Source: an uncultured Subdoligranulum sp. (GTDB lineage Bacteria > Bacillota_A > Clostridia > Oscillospirales > Ruminococcaceae). Taken from it: 34,895 nt of DNA. The stretch is from the NCBI RefSeq assembly GCF_937890665.1, contig NZ_CALADU010000017.1, positions 1 to 34,895 of the forward strand. The letters run 5' to 3'. Position 1 is the first letter of the stretch. Every line of letters starts with the position of its first letter. Positions 15,347 to 24,200 of this stretch are shown one piece after another. The translations under genes were made by a program, and so were the position numbers. The notes beneath the pieces are model-generated. The model was not told where the DNA came from and did no database searches. It saw nothing but the letters and a program-made list of their open reading frames with translations.

Positions 15347-16194
15347 ACCTGCGCCTCCAGTTCTGCCAGTTGAGCGTTCAGCTCGTCCATGGCAATCTTG
15401 TATTCCTCGTCGTTGGGGGCCTTGCCGTGCCAGCCCACCTGGTTCTCCATGTAGCTGACGCCCTTGCCCTTGGTGGTGTGCATCAGGATGGCGGTGGGGG
15501 CGCCGTTCTGGGCATGGAAATATTGGAAGGCGTCCTCGATCTGGGCAAAGTCGTGGCCGTCGATGGACACGGTGCGGAAACCGAAGTCCCGCATCTTGGC
15601 ATCCACCGGGTCGGTGGGCATCACTTCGCTGGTGGGGCCGTCGATCTGCAGCCCGTTCAGGTCAATAATGACACAGAGATTGTCCAGTTTGTACTTGGCG
15701 GCGAAGAGGAACGCTTCCCACACTTCCCCCTCCTCGATCTCGCCATCGCCCAGGAGAGCATACACACGCACATCATCCTTGTGCAGGTACTTGGCGGCTT
15801 TGGCCATGCCTGCCGCACAGGAGATGCCCTGGCCCAGGCTGCCAGTGGACATATCCACACCGGGCACCGTGTTCATATTGGGGTGGCCCTGCAGATAGCT
15901 GTCAATGTGACGCAGGGTGGGCAGGTCCTCCACCGGGAAAAATCCCCGGTAGGCCAGCGCGCTGTACAGCCCCGGCGCGGTATGTCCCTTGGAGAGCACG
16001 AACCGGTCCCGGTCCTCCCATTTCGGGTTGGTTGGGTCGACGCGCATTTCCTTATTATAAAGGTAAGTAAACATATCGGCGGCGGACAGGCTGCCGCCGG
16101 GGTGCCCGGCTTTGGCACCGTGGGTGGATTCAATCACGCCCATACGCACCTTGCAGGCTGCGATCTGCAGCTTCAGACGTTCTTCCTTTGTCAT
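15343..16194 (-). CDS. tktN: Transketolase, N-terminal subunit
   Basis: A 283-residue subunit with the TPP-binding domain: GHPGGSLSAADMF, LSKGHTAPGLYSAL, STGSLGQGISCAAGMA and the metal/TPP motif GDGEIEEGEVWEAF about 30 residues later. The ATG at 16194 was chosen over TTG/GTG codons that overlap tal; GGTGAG lies upstream. The first ~75 bases fall in the block identical to copy 1. It is the intact counterpart of the chimera at 6680-7273. Confidence 0.95.
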   Translation of the reverse strand: MTKEERLKLQIAACKVRMGVIESTHGAKAGHPGGSLSAADMFTYLYNKEMRVDPTNPKWEDRDRFVLSKGHTAPGLYSALAYRGFFPVEDLPTLRHIDSYLQGHPNMNTVPGVDMSTGSLGQGISCAAGMAKAAKYLHKDDVRVYALLGDGEIEEGEVWEAFLFAAKYKLDNLCVIIDLNGLQIDGPTSEVMPTDPVDAKMRDFGFRTVSIDGHDFAQIEDAFQYFHAQNGAPTAILMHTTKGKGVSYMENQVGWHGKAPNDEEYKIAMDELNAQLAELEAQV

Positions 16195-16688
16195 ATCACT
16201 CACCAAACACCTTGCAGTAGTCTTCCTTGAACTTCTCGATGCCGGAATCGGTCAGCGGATGATGCAGCATCTGTTCAATGACCTTGTAGGGCACGGTGGC
16301 GATGTCGGCACCGGCCAGGGCACAGTCGGTCACGTGGATGGGGTTGCGCACGCTGGCCGCGATGATCCGGGTCTCAATGTCGGGATAGTTGAGGAACATG
16401 TCGTGGATGGTCTCGATGAGCTCGATGCCCCGCTGGGAGATATCGTCCAGGCGCCCCAGGAAGGGGCTGACGTAGGTGGCTCCGGCGCGGGCGGCCAGCA
16501 GCGCCTGGTTGGCGCTGAAGATCAGGGTGCAGTTGGTGGGGATGCCCTTGGCGGACAAGGCTTTGATGGCCTTGAGGCCCTCGGCGGTCATGGGGATTTT
16601 TACGACCATGTGCTTGGGGTCCAGGGCGTAGATGGCCTCGCCCTCCTTGACCATCGTCTCGGCATCGGTGGTGGTGGCTTTCACCTCA
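16118..16688. repeat. 571-bp block identical to 7197-7767
   Basis: See 7197-7767. Covers the start of tktN and about three quarters of tal copy 2. Confidence 0.9.
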
Positions 16689-16855
16689 CCGCTGATGGGG
16701 CCGTCCACGATGGTGGCAATTTCAGCCAGCGTCTCGGCGTAGTCCCGGCCCTCCTTGGCGATGAGGCTGGGGTTGGTGGTGACGCCTGCGATGACGCCCA
16801 TGTCGTTGGCGGCGCGGATCTCGTTGACGTTCGCGGTATCAATGAAGAATTTCAT
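16196..16855 (-). CDS. tal: Transaldolase, FSA/TalC type, copy 2
   Basis: A 219-residue protein differing from copy 1 only near the start ([13 protein letters not shown] against [13 protein letters not shown], and GEVKA against DEVKA). It has the Schiff-base Lys in [15 protein letters not shown] about nine bases before the ATG serves as ribosome-binding site, better than in copy 1. It is the first gene of tal-tktN-tktC-rpiB-rpe. Only about 50 bases separate it from the decapitated solute-binding gene on the other strand, so its promoter must lie in that gap or within the other gene, or be damaged. Confidence 0.93.
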   Translation of the reverse strand: MKFFIDTANVNEIRAANDMGVIAGVTTNPSLIAKEGRDYAETLAEIATIVDGPISGEVKATTTDAETMVKEGEAIYALDPKHMVVKIPMTAEGLKAIKALSAKGIPTNCTLIFSANQALLAARAGATYVSPFLGRLDDISQRGIELIETIHDMFLNYPDIETRIIAASVRNPIHVTDCALAGADIATVPYKVIEQMLHHPLTDSGIEKFKEDYCKVFGE

Positions 16856-16906
16856 AACAAAAGACTTCCTTTCTAATCAATCAAGCCCAGGGATTCTCGG
16901 TGGGAT

Positions 16907-18394
16907 ATGAACATCATTGCCGAAAAGACCGGTGCCAAACTGAAAGAGACCTGGCTGACCGGCCAGACCGACGCAGAAGCCATCGGCACAATCATCGCCG
17001 GCGGCGAGTACCCGGATTTCATCAATGGCGGCGATGCCATGATGTCTCTTTATGACGCAGGCGTCCTGGTGCCCTGGGATGATTACCTGGAAAAGTACCC
17101 CAACCTGAAAGAAATGTACACCGACGAAGAGTGGGACAGCTTCCGTCAGGATGACGGCAAGATTTATTGGGCCAACGTATTCCAGAACACCTACGGCGAA
17201 GATCGTGCCACCACCCATAACGATGAAGCCTTTTGGATTCAGGCGCGCGTTCTGGAATGGGCCGGTTACCCCGAAATCAAAACCCTGGACCAGTATTTCG
17301 ATCTGCTGGAAAGCTATGCCGATGCCAACCCCACCATGGCAAACGGTACCAAGAACATTCCCTACACGGCACTTTGCGAAGACTGGCGCTATTTCTGCAT
17401 CGAGAATGCCCCCCAGTTCCTTGATGGGTATCCCAACGACGGCTCTGTCATTGTAGACAAGGATACGATGCAGGTGGTTGACTACAATACCACGCCCACT
17501 GCCAAGCGGTATTTCCAGAAATTGAACGAAGAATACCAGAAAGGCTACGTGGACGTAGAATTTGCCACCCAGACCTACGATGAATACATCGCCAAGCTTT
17601 CCACCGGCGCTGTGCTGGGCATGTGCGACCAGTGGTGGAACTTCGCGTACAATGTCAATGATGTTTTCAAACAGCAGGGTTTGGACGAGCAGGGCTGCAA
17701 CTACGTTCCGCTGGGCCTGACCATTGACGAAGGAATGGAAAACCGCTGGCACAACTACGCCGACACGTTGAACAACTCCAGCGGTGTGGCGGTTACTACC
17801 AGTTGCTCCGACATTGATGCAGCCTTTAAGTTCATGAATGACCTCTTGGACCAGGAGATTCACGATCTTCGCTACTGGGGCGTTGAAGGTGAGGATTACC
17901 TGGTTGATGAAAACGGTCTGTATTATCGCACCGAGGAAATGCGGATGCAGTGTTCGGATCCCGCCTATCAGGCCTCTCACATGTGCAACTATTCCTACAT
18001 GCCGCAGTGGCTGGGCACCAGCCGGGACGGCAAGAACGCCATGCAGCCCGACCAGCAGGCAAGCGAATTCCTGGACAGCCTGTCCACCCCCCTGCAGAAA
18101 CTGTTTGATGCCTACGGCGTAGACAGCTACGTCGATTTGATCGGTTCTGTGGAAGAAGAACCGGGCCCCTGGTTCCCGATGTATTCTTACTCCGGTTCAA
18201 TGACTACCGAAACCCCCGGTGGTGTTGCCTGGGTCAAGATGGGCGAAGTCAAACACGAATGGCTGCCCAAAGTTGTTATGGAGCCTGATTTTGAAAGCAC
18301 CTGGAATGAATACATGACTGCGTACAACGCAGCCAATCCGCAGGATTTCTTGGCAGAAATGCAAACTGAGCTTGAGCGCCGTGCCGGTCTTTGA
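16907..18394 (+). CDS. Sugar ABC transporter solute-binding protein, 5'-truncated
   Basis: The 495 residues match family 1 / LplA-type extracellular solute-binding proteins of Firmicutes (GGEYPDFINGGDAM, GKIYWANVF, TTSCSDIDAAFKFMNDL). These normally start with a lipoprotein signal and ~50 more residues. Here neither is present: the frame is open only back to a TAA at 16874-16876, the residues before the ATG (DSRWD) read like family sequence, and there is no ribosome-binding site at the ATG. The 5' end was probably lost where the tal operon was joined. Without a signal it cannot serve the importer whose permeases follow; likely a pseudogene. Confidence 0.8.
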   Translation: MNIIAEKTGAKLKETWLTGQTDAEAIGTIIAGGEYPDFINGGDAMMSLYDAGVLVPWDDYLEKYPNLKEMYTDEEWDSFRQDDGKIYWANVFQNTYGEDRATTHNDEAFWIQARVLEWAGYPEIKTLDQYFDLLESYADANPTMANGTKNIPYTALCEDWRYFCIENAPQFLDGYPNDGSVIVDKDTMQVVDYNTTPTAKRYFQKLNEEYQKGYVDVEFATQTYDEYIAKLSTGAVLGMCDQWWNFAYNVNDVFKQQGLDEQGCNYVPLGLTIDEGMENRWHNYADTLNNSSGVAVTTSCSDIDAAFKFMNDLLDQEIHDLRYWGVEGEDYLVDENGLYYRTEEMRMQCSDPAYQASHMCNYSYMPQWLGTSRDGKNAMQPDQQASEFLDSLSTPLQKLFDAYGVDSYVDLIGSVEEEPGPWFPMYSYSGSMTTETPGGVAWVKMGEVKHEWLPKVVMEPDFESTWNEYMTAYNAANPQDFLAEMQTELERRAGL

Positions 18395-18432
18395 TGCCCG
18401 TTATTGCAGGCGACACAGACGTTGACACATAC

Positions 18433-18474
18433 AAGTGGCCACGGCTGCACGGTGTAGCCGTGGCCACTTTTTTT
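18433..18474 (+). terminator. Terminator between binding-protein and permease genes
   Basis: A 14-bp perfect stem (18433-18446 with 18456-18469) followed by seven T. Such a structure inside an importer operon usually lets the binding protein be made in excess over the permeases. Confidence 0.8.
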
Positions 18475-18559
18475 ATGAAATGCATTCAACCCGCAAGCTC
18501 CTTAAACGTTAGTTTGCAACACATGATTCGCCATACACGTTCCTTAGGAGGACTCGCCA

Positions 18560-19483
18560 ATGAAAAATCCATCAAAGCGTATTACATGGAAAGAGATTTC
18601 ACGCCAGAAATTTCTGATGGTCTGTGCGGCTATCTTTTTTGTATACGGCATCGTATTTTATTACGTTCCACTGGCAGGCTGGGTAATGGCCTTTCAGAAC
18701 TACAAACCCAAAGACGGCCTCTTCGGATCTGAATTCGTAGGACTGGAAAAGTTTAAATTCCTGTTCCCTGACGAAGTCTTTTTGCGTGATATCCGTAACA
18801 CTCTGGCCATGGGCGTTCTCAATCTGGTGACCACCTTTTTAATGGCCATTATCTTCGCCATCCTGCTGAACGAAGTACGCAACATGTTCGGCAAAAAGCT
18901 TGTTCAAACGATTTCCTATCTGCCCCACTTCCTTTCCTGGATCATTGTCACCGGTATTCTGCACGATGCGCTGTCTTCCACCGGTATCGTCAATGAGCTG
19001 CTGGTGAACCTGGGCATTCTGGATTCGCCCATCAACTTCTTCGCCAATCCGAGTTATTTTTGGCCAATCGTTGCATTTGCCAATGTTTGGAAGGAAACCG
19101 GCTGGAATGCCATTGTCTACCTGGCCGCTATTACCTCCATCGATCCCAGCCTGTATGAGGCAGCCACTTTGGATGGTGCCGGCCGGTGGGGCAAAATCTG
19201 GCACGTCACGCTTCCTGGCATCAAGTCCACCATTATGATTCTGCTGATCATGAATGTTGGCAACGTATTGAATGCAGGCTTTGAAGTCCAGTATCTGCTT
19301 GGCAACGGCCTGGTCAAGAGTGTTTCGGAAACCATTGATATCTACACCTTGACCTGGGGCATCAGCCAGAACGATTATTCTTTGGGTACTGCAGCCGGTA
19401 TCTTCAAGAGCGTCGTTGCAATTATTCTGATTCTCGGCGCAAACTGGATTGCCAAACGTGCCGGTGAAGACAGATTGTTCTAA
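18560..19483 (+). CDS. Sugar ABC transporter permease, LplB/UgpA type
   Basis: A 307-residue inner-membrane protein with six hydrophobic segments, the first at about residues 18-38. The ATPase-contact EAA loop reads EAATLDGAGRWGKIWHVTLPGI. ATG at 18560 follows AGGAGG. It is paired with the second permease, the usual arrangement for oligosaccharide importers of this class; the ATPase is not encoded nearby and is typically a shared MsmK-type subunit. The substrate is inferred to be xylo- or arabino-oligosaccharides from the GH43 and GH10 genes. Confidence 0.92.
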   Translation: MKNPSKRITWKEISRQKFLMVCAAIFFVYGIVFYYVPLAGWVMAFQNYKPKDGLFGSEFVGLEKFKFLFPDEVFLRDIRNTLAMGVLNLVTTFLMAIIFAILLNEVRNMFGKKLVQTISYLPHFLSWIIVTGILHDALSSTGIVNELLVNLGILDSPINFFANPSYFWPIVAFANVWKETGWNAIVYLAAITSIDPSLYEAATLDGAGRWGKIWHVTLPGIKSTIMILLIMNVGNVLNAGFEVQYLLGNGLVKSVSETIDIYTLTWGISQNDYSLGTAAGIFKSVVAIILILGANWIAKRAGEDRLF

Positions 19484-19496
19484 GGGGAGGGTACAC

Positions 19497-20384
19497 ATGA
19501 AAATCAAATCATCCACCATGGACAAAGTCTTTGTTACCTGCAATACCATTTTCCTGGTTTTGTTCGTCACCATTACGCTGTATCCTGTTCTGAACACGCT
19601 GGCGATTTCTTTCAACGACGGTATCGACGCCGTACGCGGTGGCATCCATCTGTGGCCGCGCATCTTTACGCTCTCGAACTATAAAACGGTTCTGAATCAG
19701 CAGAACATCATCACCGGTGCTATCGTTTCTGTGGCCAGAACGGTATTGGGAACGATTTTTGCCTTGGTGACGAACGCCCTTTTGGCCTACGTCATCAGCC
19801 GCAAGCGCTTTTTGTTCCGTTCCCAGCTGTCTTTGTTCTGGGTCATCACCATGTATGTGAACGGCGGTATGATCCCCACCTTGATTTTGTACCGCAACCT
19901 GAACCTGACCAACTCTTTCTGGGTATACGTCATTCCGGGCATGATCAGCGCATTTAACGTTCTGGTTATGCGCACTTTCATGGAAGGTCTGCCCAGCGCG
20001 CTGGAAGAATCCGCCATGATTGACGGTGCCAACGATTTCACCATCTTTACCCGTATCATCTCGCCCCTGTGCAAGCCGGTGTATGCCACCGTCGCCCTGT
20101 TCGTAGCTGTCGGACAGTGGAACTCCTGGTTCGATGCTATGTTGTACAACCGGATGAACGCCCAGTATACGACCCTGCAATATGAGTTGATGAAGCTTCT
20201 TTCCTCTGTCATGCAGCAAAGCGGCAGTGCCACCACCGGCGGCAACACCGCTGCCGCAGCCGTCACGCCGGTTACCGTGCGTGCCGCCGCTACTGTGGTG
20301 ACGATGCTTCCCATCATTCTGCTTTATCCCTTCCTGCAAAGATACTTTGTATCCGGCATGACCATTGGCAGTGTAAAAGAGTAA
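19497..20384 (+). CDS. Sugar ABC transporter permease, YtcP/UgpE type
   Basis: A 295-residue membrane permease with six hydrophobic segments and the EAA-type loop EESAMIDGANDFTIFTRIISPL. The frame is open further upstream, but GGGGAGG six bases before the ATG at 19497 and the start MKIKSSTMDKVF decide the start. It follows the first permease by 13 bases. Residues 245-262 include an Ala/Thr-rich stretch within a periplasmic loop. Confidence 0.92.
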   Translation: MKIKSSTMDKVFVTCNTIFLVLFVTITLYPVLNTLAISFNDGIDAVRGGIHLWPRIFTLSNYKTVLNQQNIITGAIVSVARTVLGTIFALVTNALLAYVISRKRFLFRSQLSLFWVITMYVNGGMIPTLILYRNLNLTNSFWVYVIPGMISAFNVLVMRTFMEGLPSALEESAMIDGANDFTIFTRIISPLCKPVYATVALFVAVGQWNSWFDAMLYNRMNAQYTTLQYELMKLLSSVMQQSGSATTGGNTAAAAVTPVTVRAAATVVTMLPIILLYPFLQRYFVSGMTIGSVKE

Positions 20385-20459
20385 AATCCTTTTCCTGCCA
20401 TCCGCCCCTGTTTTCCAGTGCCTGTAACACGAAAAGTCAGTTTGGCGGCACCCTTCAAT

Positions 20460-20519
20460 AGCTATGGCCGCTGCATCTGTTTTTCCTCCTGGATACAGCG
20501 GCCATAGCTCTATATTTTT
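20460..20519 (+). terminator. Terminator after the permease genes
   Basis: A 14-bp stem (20460-20473 with 20496-20509) with a 22-base loop, followed by TATATTTTT. GH43 thus probably depends on read-through or its own promoter; only about 40 bases separate the hairpin from its ATG. Confidence 0.7.
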
Positions 20520-20558
20520 GCATGCAGAACATCACCCCTTTATACCTGGAGGTTTTCT

Positions 20559-22121
20559 ATGCTTTCCGTTAAAAATCCTATCATGACAGGCTTCTTTCCC
20601 GACCCTTCGATTTGCCGGGTAGGGAACAAATTCTATACGGTTCATTCGACATTTGCGTATTTTCCCGGTGTGCCGGTTTTTGAGAGCGAAGATCTTGTCC
20701 ACTGGAATTTGATCAGCAATGTGCTCGATCGTGATTCTCAGGTTCCTTTGTCCGGCTGTCAGCATTCCGAGGGGATTTTTGCCCCTACCATTCGTTACCA
20801 TAAGGGCACCTGGTATATGATTACCACCAACGTGTCCGACCAAGGAAATTTTATCGTCACTGCAAAAGATCCGCGCGGCCCCTGGTCCGAGCCTTACTAT
20901 TTGGGTGAGTCTACCGGCGGCATTGATCCCAGTCTCTTTTTTGACGATGACGGTACCTGCTATTATATCGGCCAACGGCCGCGTTCTGCCGGGTACCGCT
21001 ACAATGGCGACTGCGAAATTTGGATTCAAACTCTGGATCTGGACACGATGCAGTTAAAGCCCGATGCCACCATTGTACTTACCGGATTCCAGCGCAAAGC
21101 CATTTGGCCGGAGGGACCTCACCTGTACAAAAAGGACGGTTACTATTACATTTTGCATGCGGAAAGCGGTACTTCCATCCACCACAGCGTCATGATCGCG
21201 CGCAGCAAAAATGTGTTTGGTCCCTACGAGTACTGCCCCTGCAACCCCATTCTGACGCATCGCCATTTGGGAGCCCAATATCCTGTTACCTGCGTCGGTC
21301 ATGCCGACTTAGTGGATGACGGAAACGGCAACTGGTATATGGTTGTATTGGCTTGCCGGCCGAACCAAGGGTACACGTTGTTGGGGCGTGAAACCTTTTT
21401 GGCAAAGGTCACCTGGGAAGATGGTTGGCCGGTTGTAAATGCGGGGGTCGGTCATCTTGAAGAAGTAGTCACGCTGCCTTACGAGGGGCAGCCTTCTGAC
21501 GACGTACCCCCATGTAAAACCTATACGTTTGATACACCTTCTCTGCCGCTGGAATTGCTGACTTTGCGCAATCACCGCGATCATGAACTGGAACTGCACG
21601 CAGAAGAGCATATTGTTCGTCTTTTCCATCGTTGCGACAGCCTGAAAGATTGCGGTGAGCCTGCATACCTCGCGCTGCGTCAGCAACACTGGAATTGCGA
21701 ATTTGAAACCAGCTTTATCCCGCATTTCTGCAAAGAGAGTGATTGCGCCGGTATTGCCATGGTTCAAAGCAACGAAAACCATCTACGGGCAGAGTGCTAT
21801 CCCCAGGATTCGGGGATCAAACTTGTTGTTTCTCTTTGCAAAGATGGTGAAGACAGCTGTTTGGCGCGAATGGATATGTCGGCTGCAACCCCCATCAAAC
21901 TGAAGTTGCGCGTAGAAGGGCTTGTGGCCAGTGTTCTTTACCAAAGCAATAGTGAATGGAAACCGGTTGCCTACGACATTGATCTGCGCTCTTTAAGCAC
22001 GGAACATGCCGGCGGTTTTGTCGGCTGTACACTGGGGTTATATGCTTCCGGCAATGGAGAGGACGCTGGTGGTTATTCTGATTTTGAAAGAATGACCTAT
22101 CGCGAACTTCCCACCAAGTAA
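20559..22121 (+). CDS. Glycoside hydrolase family 43 beta-xylosidase / arabinofuranosidase
   Basis: A 520-residue protein. The catalytic five-blade propeller covers ~320 residues with all three acidic residues visible: base Asp in FFPDPSICR, Asp in GGIDPSLFFDDDG, and acid Glu in IWPEGPHLYKKDGYYY. A C-terminal beta-sandwich of ~190 residues follows (ending DFERMTYRELPT), the layout of XynB-type GH43 enzymes (subfamily 11/12). No signal peptide, so it acts inside the cell on imported xylo- or arabinoxylo-oligosaccharides. TGGAGG lies six bases upstream of the ATG. Choosing between xylosidase and arabinofuranosidase is not possible from motifs. Confidence 0.93.
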   Translation: MLSVKNPIMTGFFPDPSICRVGNKFYTVHSTFAYFPGVPVFESEDLVHWNLISNVLDRDSQVPLSGCQHSEGIFAPTIRYHKGTWYMITTNVSDQGNFIVTAKDPRGPWSEPYYLGESTGGIDPSLFFDDDGTCYYIGQRPRSAGYRYNGDCEIWIQTLDLDTMQLKPDATIVLTGFQRKAIWPEGPHLYKKDGYYYILHAESGTSIHHSVMIARSKNVFGPYEYCPCNPILTHRHLGAQYPVTCVGHADLVDDGNGNWYMVVLACRPNQGYTLLGRETFLAKVTWEDGWPVVNAGVGHLEEVVTLPYEGQPSDDVPPCKTYTFDTPSLPLELLTLRNHRDHELELHAEEHIVRLFHRCDSLKDCGEPAYLALRQQHWNCEFETSFIPHFCKESDCAGIAMVQSNENHLRAECYPQDSGIKLVVSLCKDGEDSCLARMDMSAATPIKLKLRVEGLVASVLYQSNSEWKPVAYDIDLRSLSTEHAGGFVGCTLGLYASGNGEDAGGYSDFERMTYRELPTK

Positions 22122-22608
22122 TCCTTCACGAATCATTCGGTAGCGGCTGCCAAATGGGGAGAGAATGTCCAGCCGGCGAGGAGCCCGCCCACAAATAAAA
22201 AGCCATGCGAACCCGCGAAAAGCCCAGCGGATGTGGGTGTTTGGAAACCGAATTTCCCGGATCGATACCTGCGTAGCCCGTCCATACTCTTCCCTATCGC
22301 AAATACAAAAAGCAGACCCTTGGACTCACGGGTCTGCTTTTTGTATGCACGATTCATTTACAAAACGAAACACTTGATTGCTCCGCAACACAATAGGCTT
22401 ATAGTTTTCAACTCATCTTTTTCAAAGTTGTACAGAGACGTCGGTATTTTCTCCGGTCAATCCAATATATGTCAGCCGTTCCGGCAGCGGTGTGTGCCCG
22501 GTCACCGCTTGTACAAGGGCAGCACATTCCTCTTCAACGCCACTCGCCACACGTCCGTAAGCCGCGAACGCGCGAGATGTGACAGGCTCTATATTCCAAC
22601 GCGCCTCC
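22122..22608. other. Intergenic between convergent GH43 and GH10 genes
   Basis: Apart from the strong hairpin at 22303-22346, I see no gene, RNA or repeat in this stretch. Confidence 0.5.
22303..22346. terminator. Two-way terminator between GH43 and GH10
   Basis: A 17-bp perfect stem (22303-22319 with 22330-22346) whose arms start with ATACAAAAA, so both strands end in a T-run. Confidence 0.8.
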
Positions 22609-23718
22609 TCATGTATGGCAATCCTGCAGCAGAATCCGCCGCGGTTGTGTAATCGGCTGCGCCGTCAGCTGCACCTCTGCCTGCGCACGGTCGGTGTGCA
22701 GACTGTACGTTCCCCGGAAACCAGCCAGCTCGGCAACGCCGTTTTCATCGGTATGCAGCTCCCCTTGGGAAGTCCACTCCTCATGAATCAGCCGCTGCAG
22801 TTCCCGGTAACTGGGCTTGGGCGAATTGTCCGCCCGCAACAAACCGCTGGGCACATTCAGCCACGCACCGTCGGCATAGTCCCATCCGGTAATTGCTTCC
22901 ACCTGAGGATGCGAGAAAAGGATCTCGTACATTTCCCGCCATTCCCGGCGCTGCCGTTCTTCTCCTTCGGGGGTGGATGGCCAGGACTCGACCTGGTAAT
23001 CGTTTAGATCCACAATGTCTGCGGGCATCAGATGACCGGACAGCAAGGTATTCTCAGTAAAATGCAGCGGAAGCCCAAACACCGAGAAGCGTTCCAGAAT
23101 TTCTTCCAGCCGTTCCCTGCCCATGTACCCCTGGTGCTGATGCGTTTGCAAGCCTATGGCCGAAATCGGTACACCCGCATCCAGACAAGCCGCAATCAGA
23201 TCGCGGTATTTGTCGGAGAGATTAAAATCATTGATAAGCAATGTTGCCTGCGGGTTTGCCTGCTTGGCTGCCGCAAAGACCTGCCTGACCAGTTCTACCG
23301 GCCCCAGATAACGGCAGATCCGGCTGACGGCATTATCGCTGCGGTAGACGGGCATGATGACCACTTCATTGATCACATCCCACATATCCACAACGCCTTT
23401 GAAGTTACTGACCTCCCGCTGGATGCGATCCAACTGTTTTTGCAGGATGGTCTTGTTATCATATTGCATAAGCCAGTCGGCACATGCGGTGTGCCAGCAC
23501 AGCGGATGCCCCTTGACCCGCACACCATGCTGCTGCAATAAACGCGCAGCCCGCATACGGCTTTCGGTAAGGGGCTGCCCTTCCACCGGTTCAAATCCGC
23601 CCCAGTAAAACGGCAGCGTTCCATAGTTGAATACCTGGAGCCATTTTTGAACCCGATCCTGATAACTCCGGTGATCAGCAGCACCAAATATAGTATATTG
23701 CTCGAATTTGCTCAACAA
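22609..23718 (-). CDS. Glycoside hydrolase family 10 endo-xylanase, probably missing its N-terminus
   Basis: A 369-residue GH10 protein. The acid/base Glu is in WDVINEVV and the nucleophile Glu in LHFTENTLLS; GHPLCWH and ETITGWDYAD-like AITGWDYADGAWL are further barrel motifs. Relatives of this type (with FNYGTLPFYWGGFEPVEG near the start of the barrel) usually carry ~150-200 residues ahead. Here the only start is TTG at 23718, with an in-frame stop 30 bases upstream, no good ribosome-binding site and no signal peptide. A short Ig-like tail closes the protein. The 5' end faces the disturbed hxlR gene, so loss of the N-terminal part during rearrangement is likely. Confidence 0.82.
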   Translation of the reverse strand: MLSKFEQYTIFGAADHRSYQDRVQKWLQVFNYGTLPFYWGGFEPVEGQPLTESRMRAARLLQQHGVRVKGHPLCWHTACADWLMQYDNKTILQKQLDRIQREVSNFKGVVDMWDVINEVVIMPVYRSDNAVSRICRYLGPVELVRQVFAAAKQANPQATLLINDFNLSDKYRDLIAACLDAGVPISAIGLQTHQHQGYMGRERLEEILERFSVFGLPLHFTENTLLSGHLMPADIVDLNDYQVESWPSTPEGEERQRREWREMYEILFSHPQVEAITGWDYADGAWLNVPSGLLRADNSPKPSYRELQRLIHEEWTSQGELHTDENGVAELAGFRGTYSLHTDRAQAEVQLTAQPITQPRRILLQDCHT

Positions 23719-23804
23719 GTACGCACAATATTTTCAGAAAGTGAAAAAAATTCACCATTAGGGAGGAACCGTTTAAACATGGAAAAATACAAATCACCTG
23801 TGAA

Positions 23805-24200
23805 ATGGAAGTCACTTTAAAAATGATAGGGGGAAAGTGCAAGCCTCTTATCTTGGAAAGTTTAATTCAACATAGTCCTCAAAGGTTTAGTTCTCTGCTA
23901 CACAACATTACGCAATTATCACAACGAACGCTTACCAATCAGCTTCGAGAGTTAGAAACAGATGGCCTTATCAAACGCACCGTATATCCCGAGGTGCCTC
24001 CCCATGTGGAATACAGCATCACCAAAAAAGGGCAATCCTTAGAAAACATTTTAGACCTCATGTGTGACTGGGGAGAACAAAATATGGATGAAAGGTTTGA
24101 GCTTACCAACCCTCAATGCATTGAGTATTCACAATTCGCCCTAAAACCAGTTTTAATTGCCATTAGATTTTCTTCTTTCTTCACTTCAAAATGCAGATGA
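23805..24200 (+). CDS. HxlR-type transcriptional regulator, frameshifted start, fused tail
   Basis: A winged-helix regulator of the HxlR family: MEVTLKMIGGKCKPLILESL, RTLTNQLRELETDGLIKR, EYSITKKGQSL, then ILDLMCDWG and the usual end LTNPQC. A good start signal (GGGAGG, then ATG at 23779) begins a frame that stops after 13 codons; one extra base near 23797 would join it to the main frame, giving the usual lead of ~9 residues before EVTL. So the start is frameshifted and 23805 is only the first internal ATG. About 26 extra residues after NPQC come from a joint with the M23 gene end on the other strand (overlap 24113-24200). Confidence 0.75.
   Translation: MEVTLKMIGGKCKPLILESLIQHSPQRFSSLLHNITQLSQRTLTNQLRELETDGLIKRTVYPEVPPHVEYSITKKGQSLENILDLMCDWGEQNMDERFELTNPQCIEYSQFALKPVLIAIRFSSFFTSKCR

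Noticed and set aside
16877..17980. 367-codon minus-strand frame over the binding-protein gene
   Set aside because: Shadow; the plus-strand protein has clear family motifs.
22233..22652. Plus-strand ORF between GH43 and GH10
   Set aside because: It runs through the two-way terminator and shows no family features.
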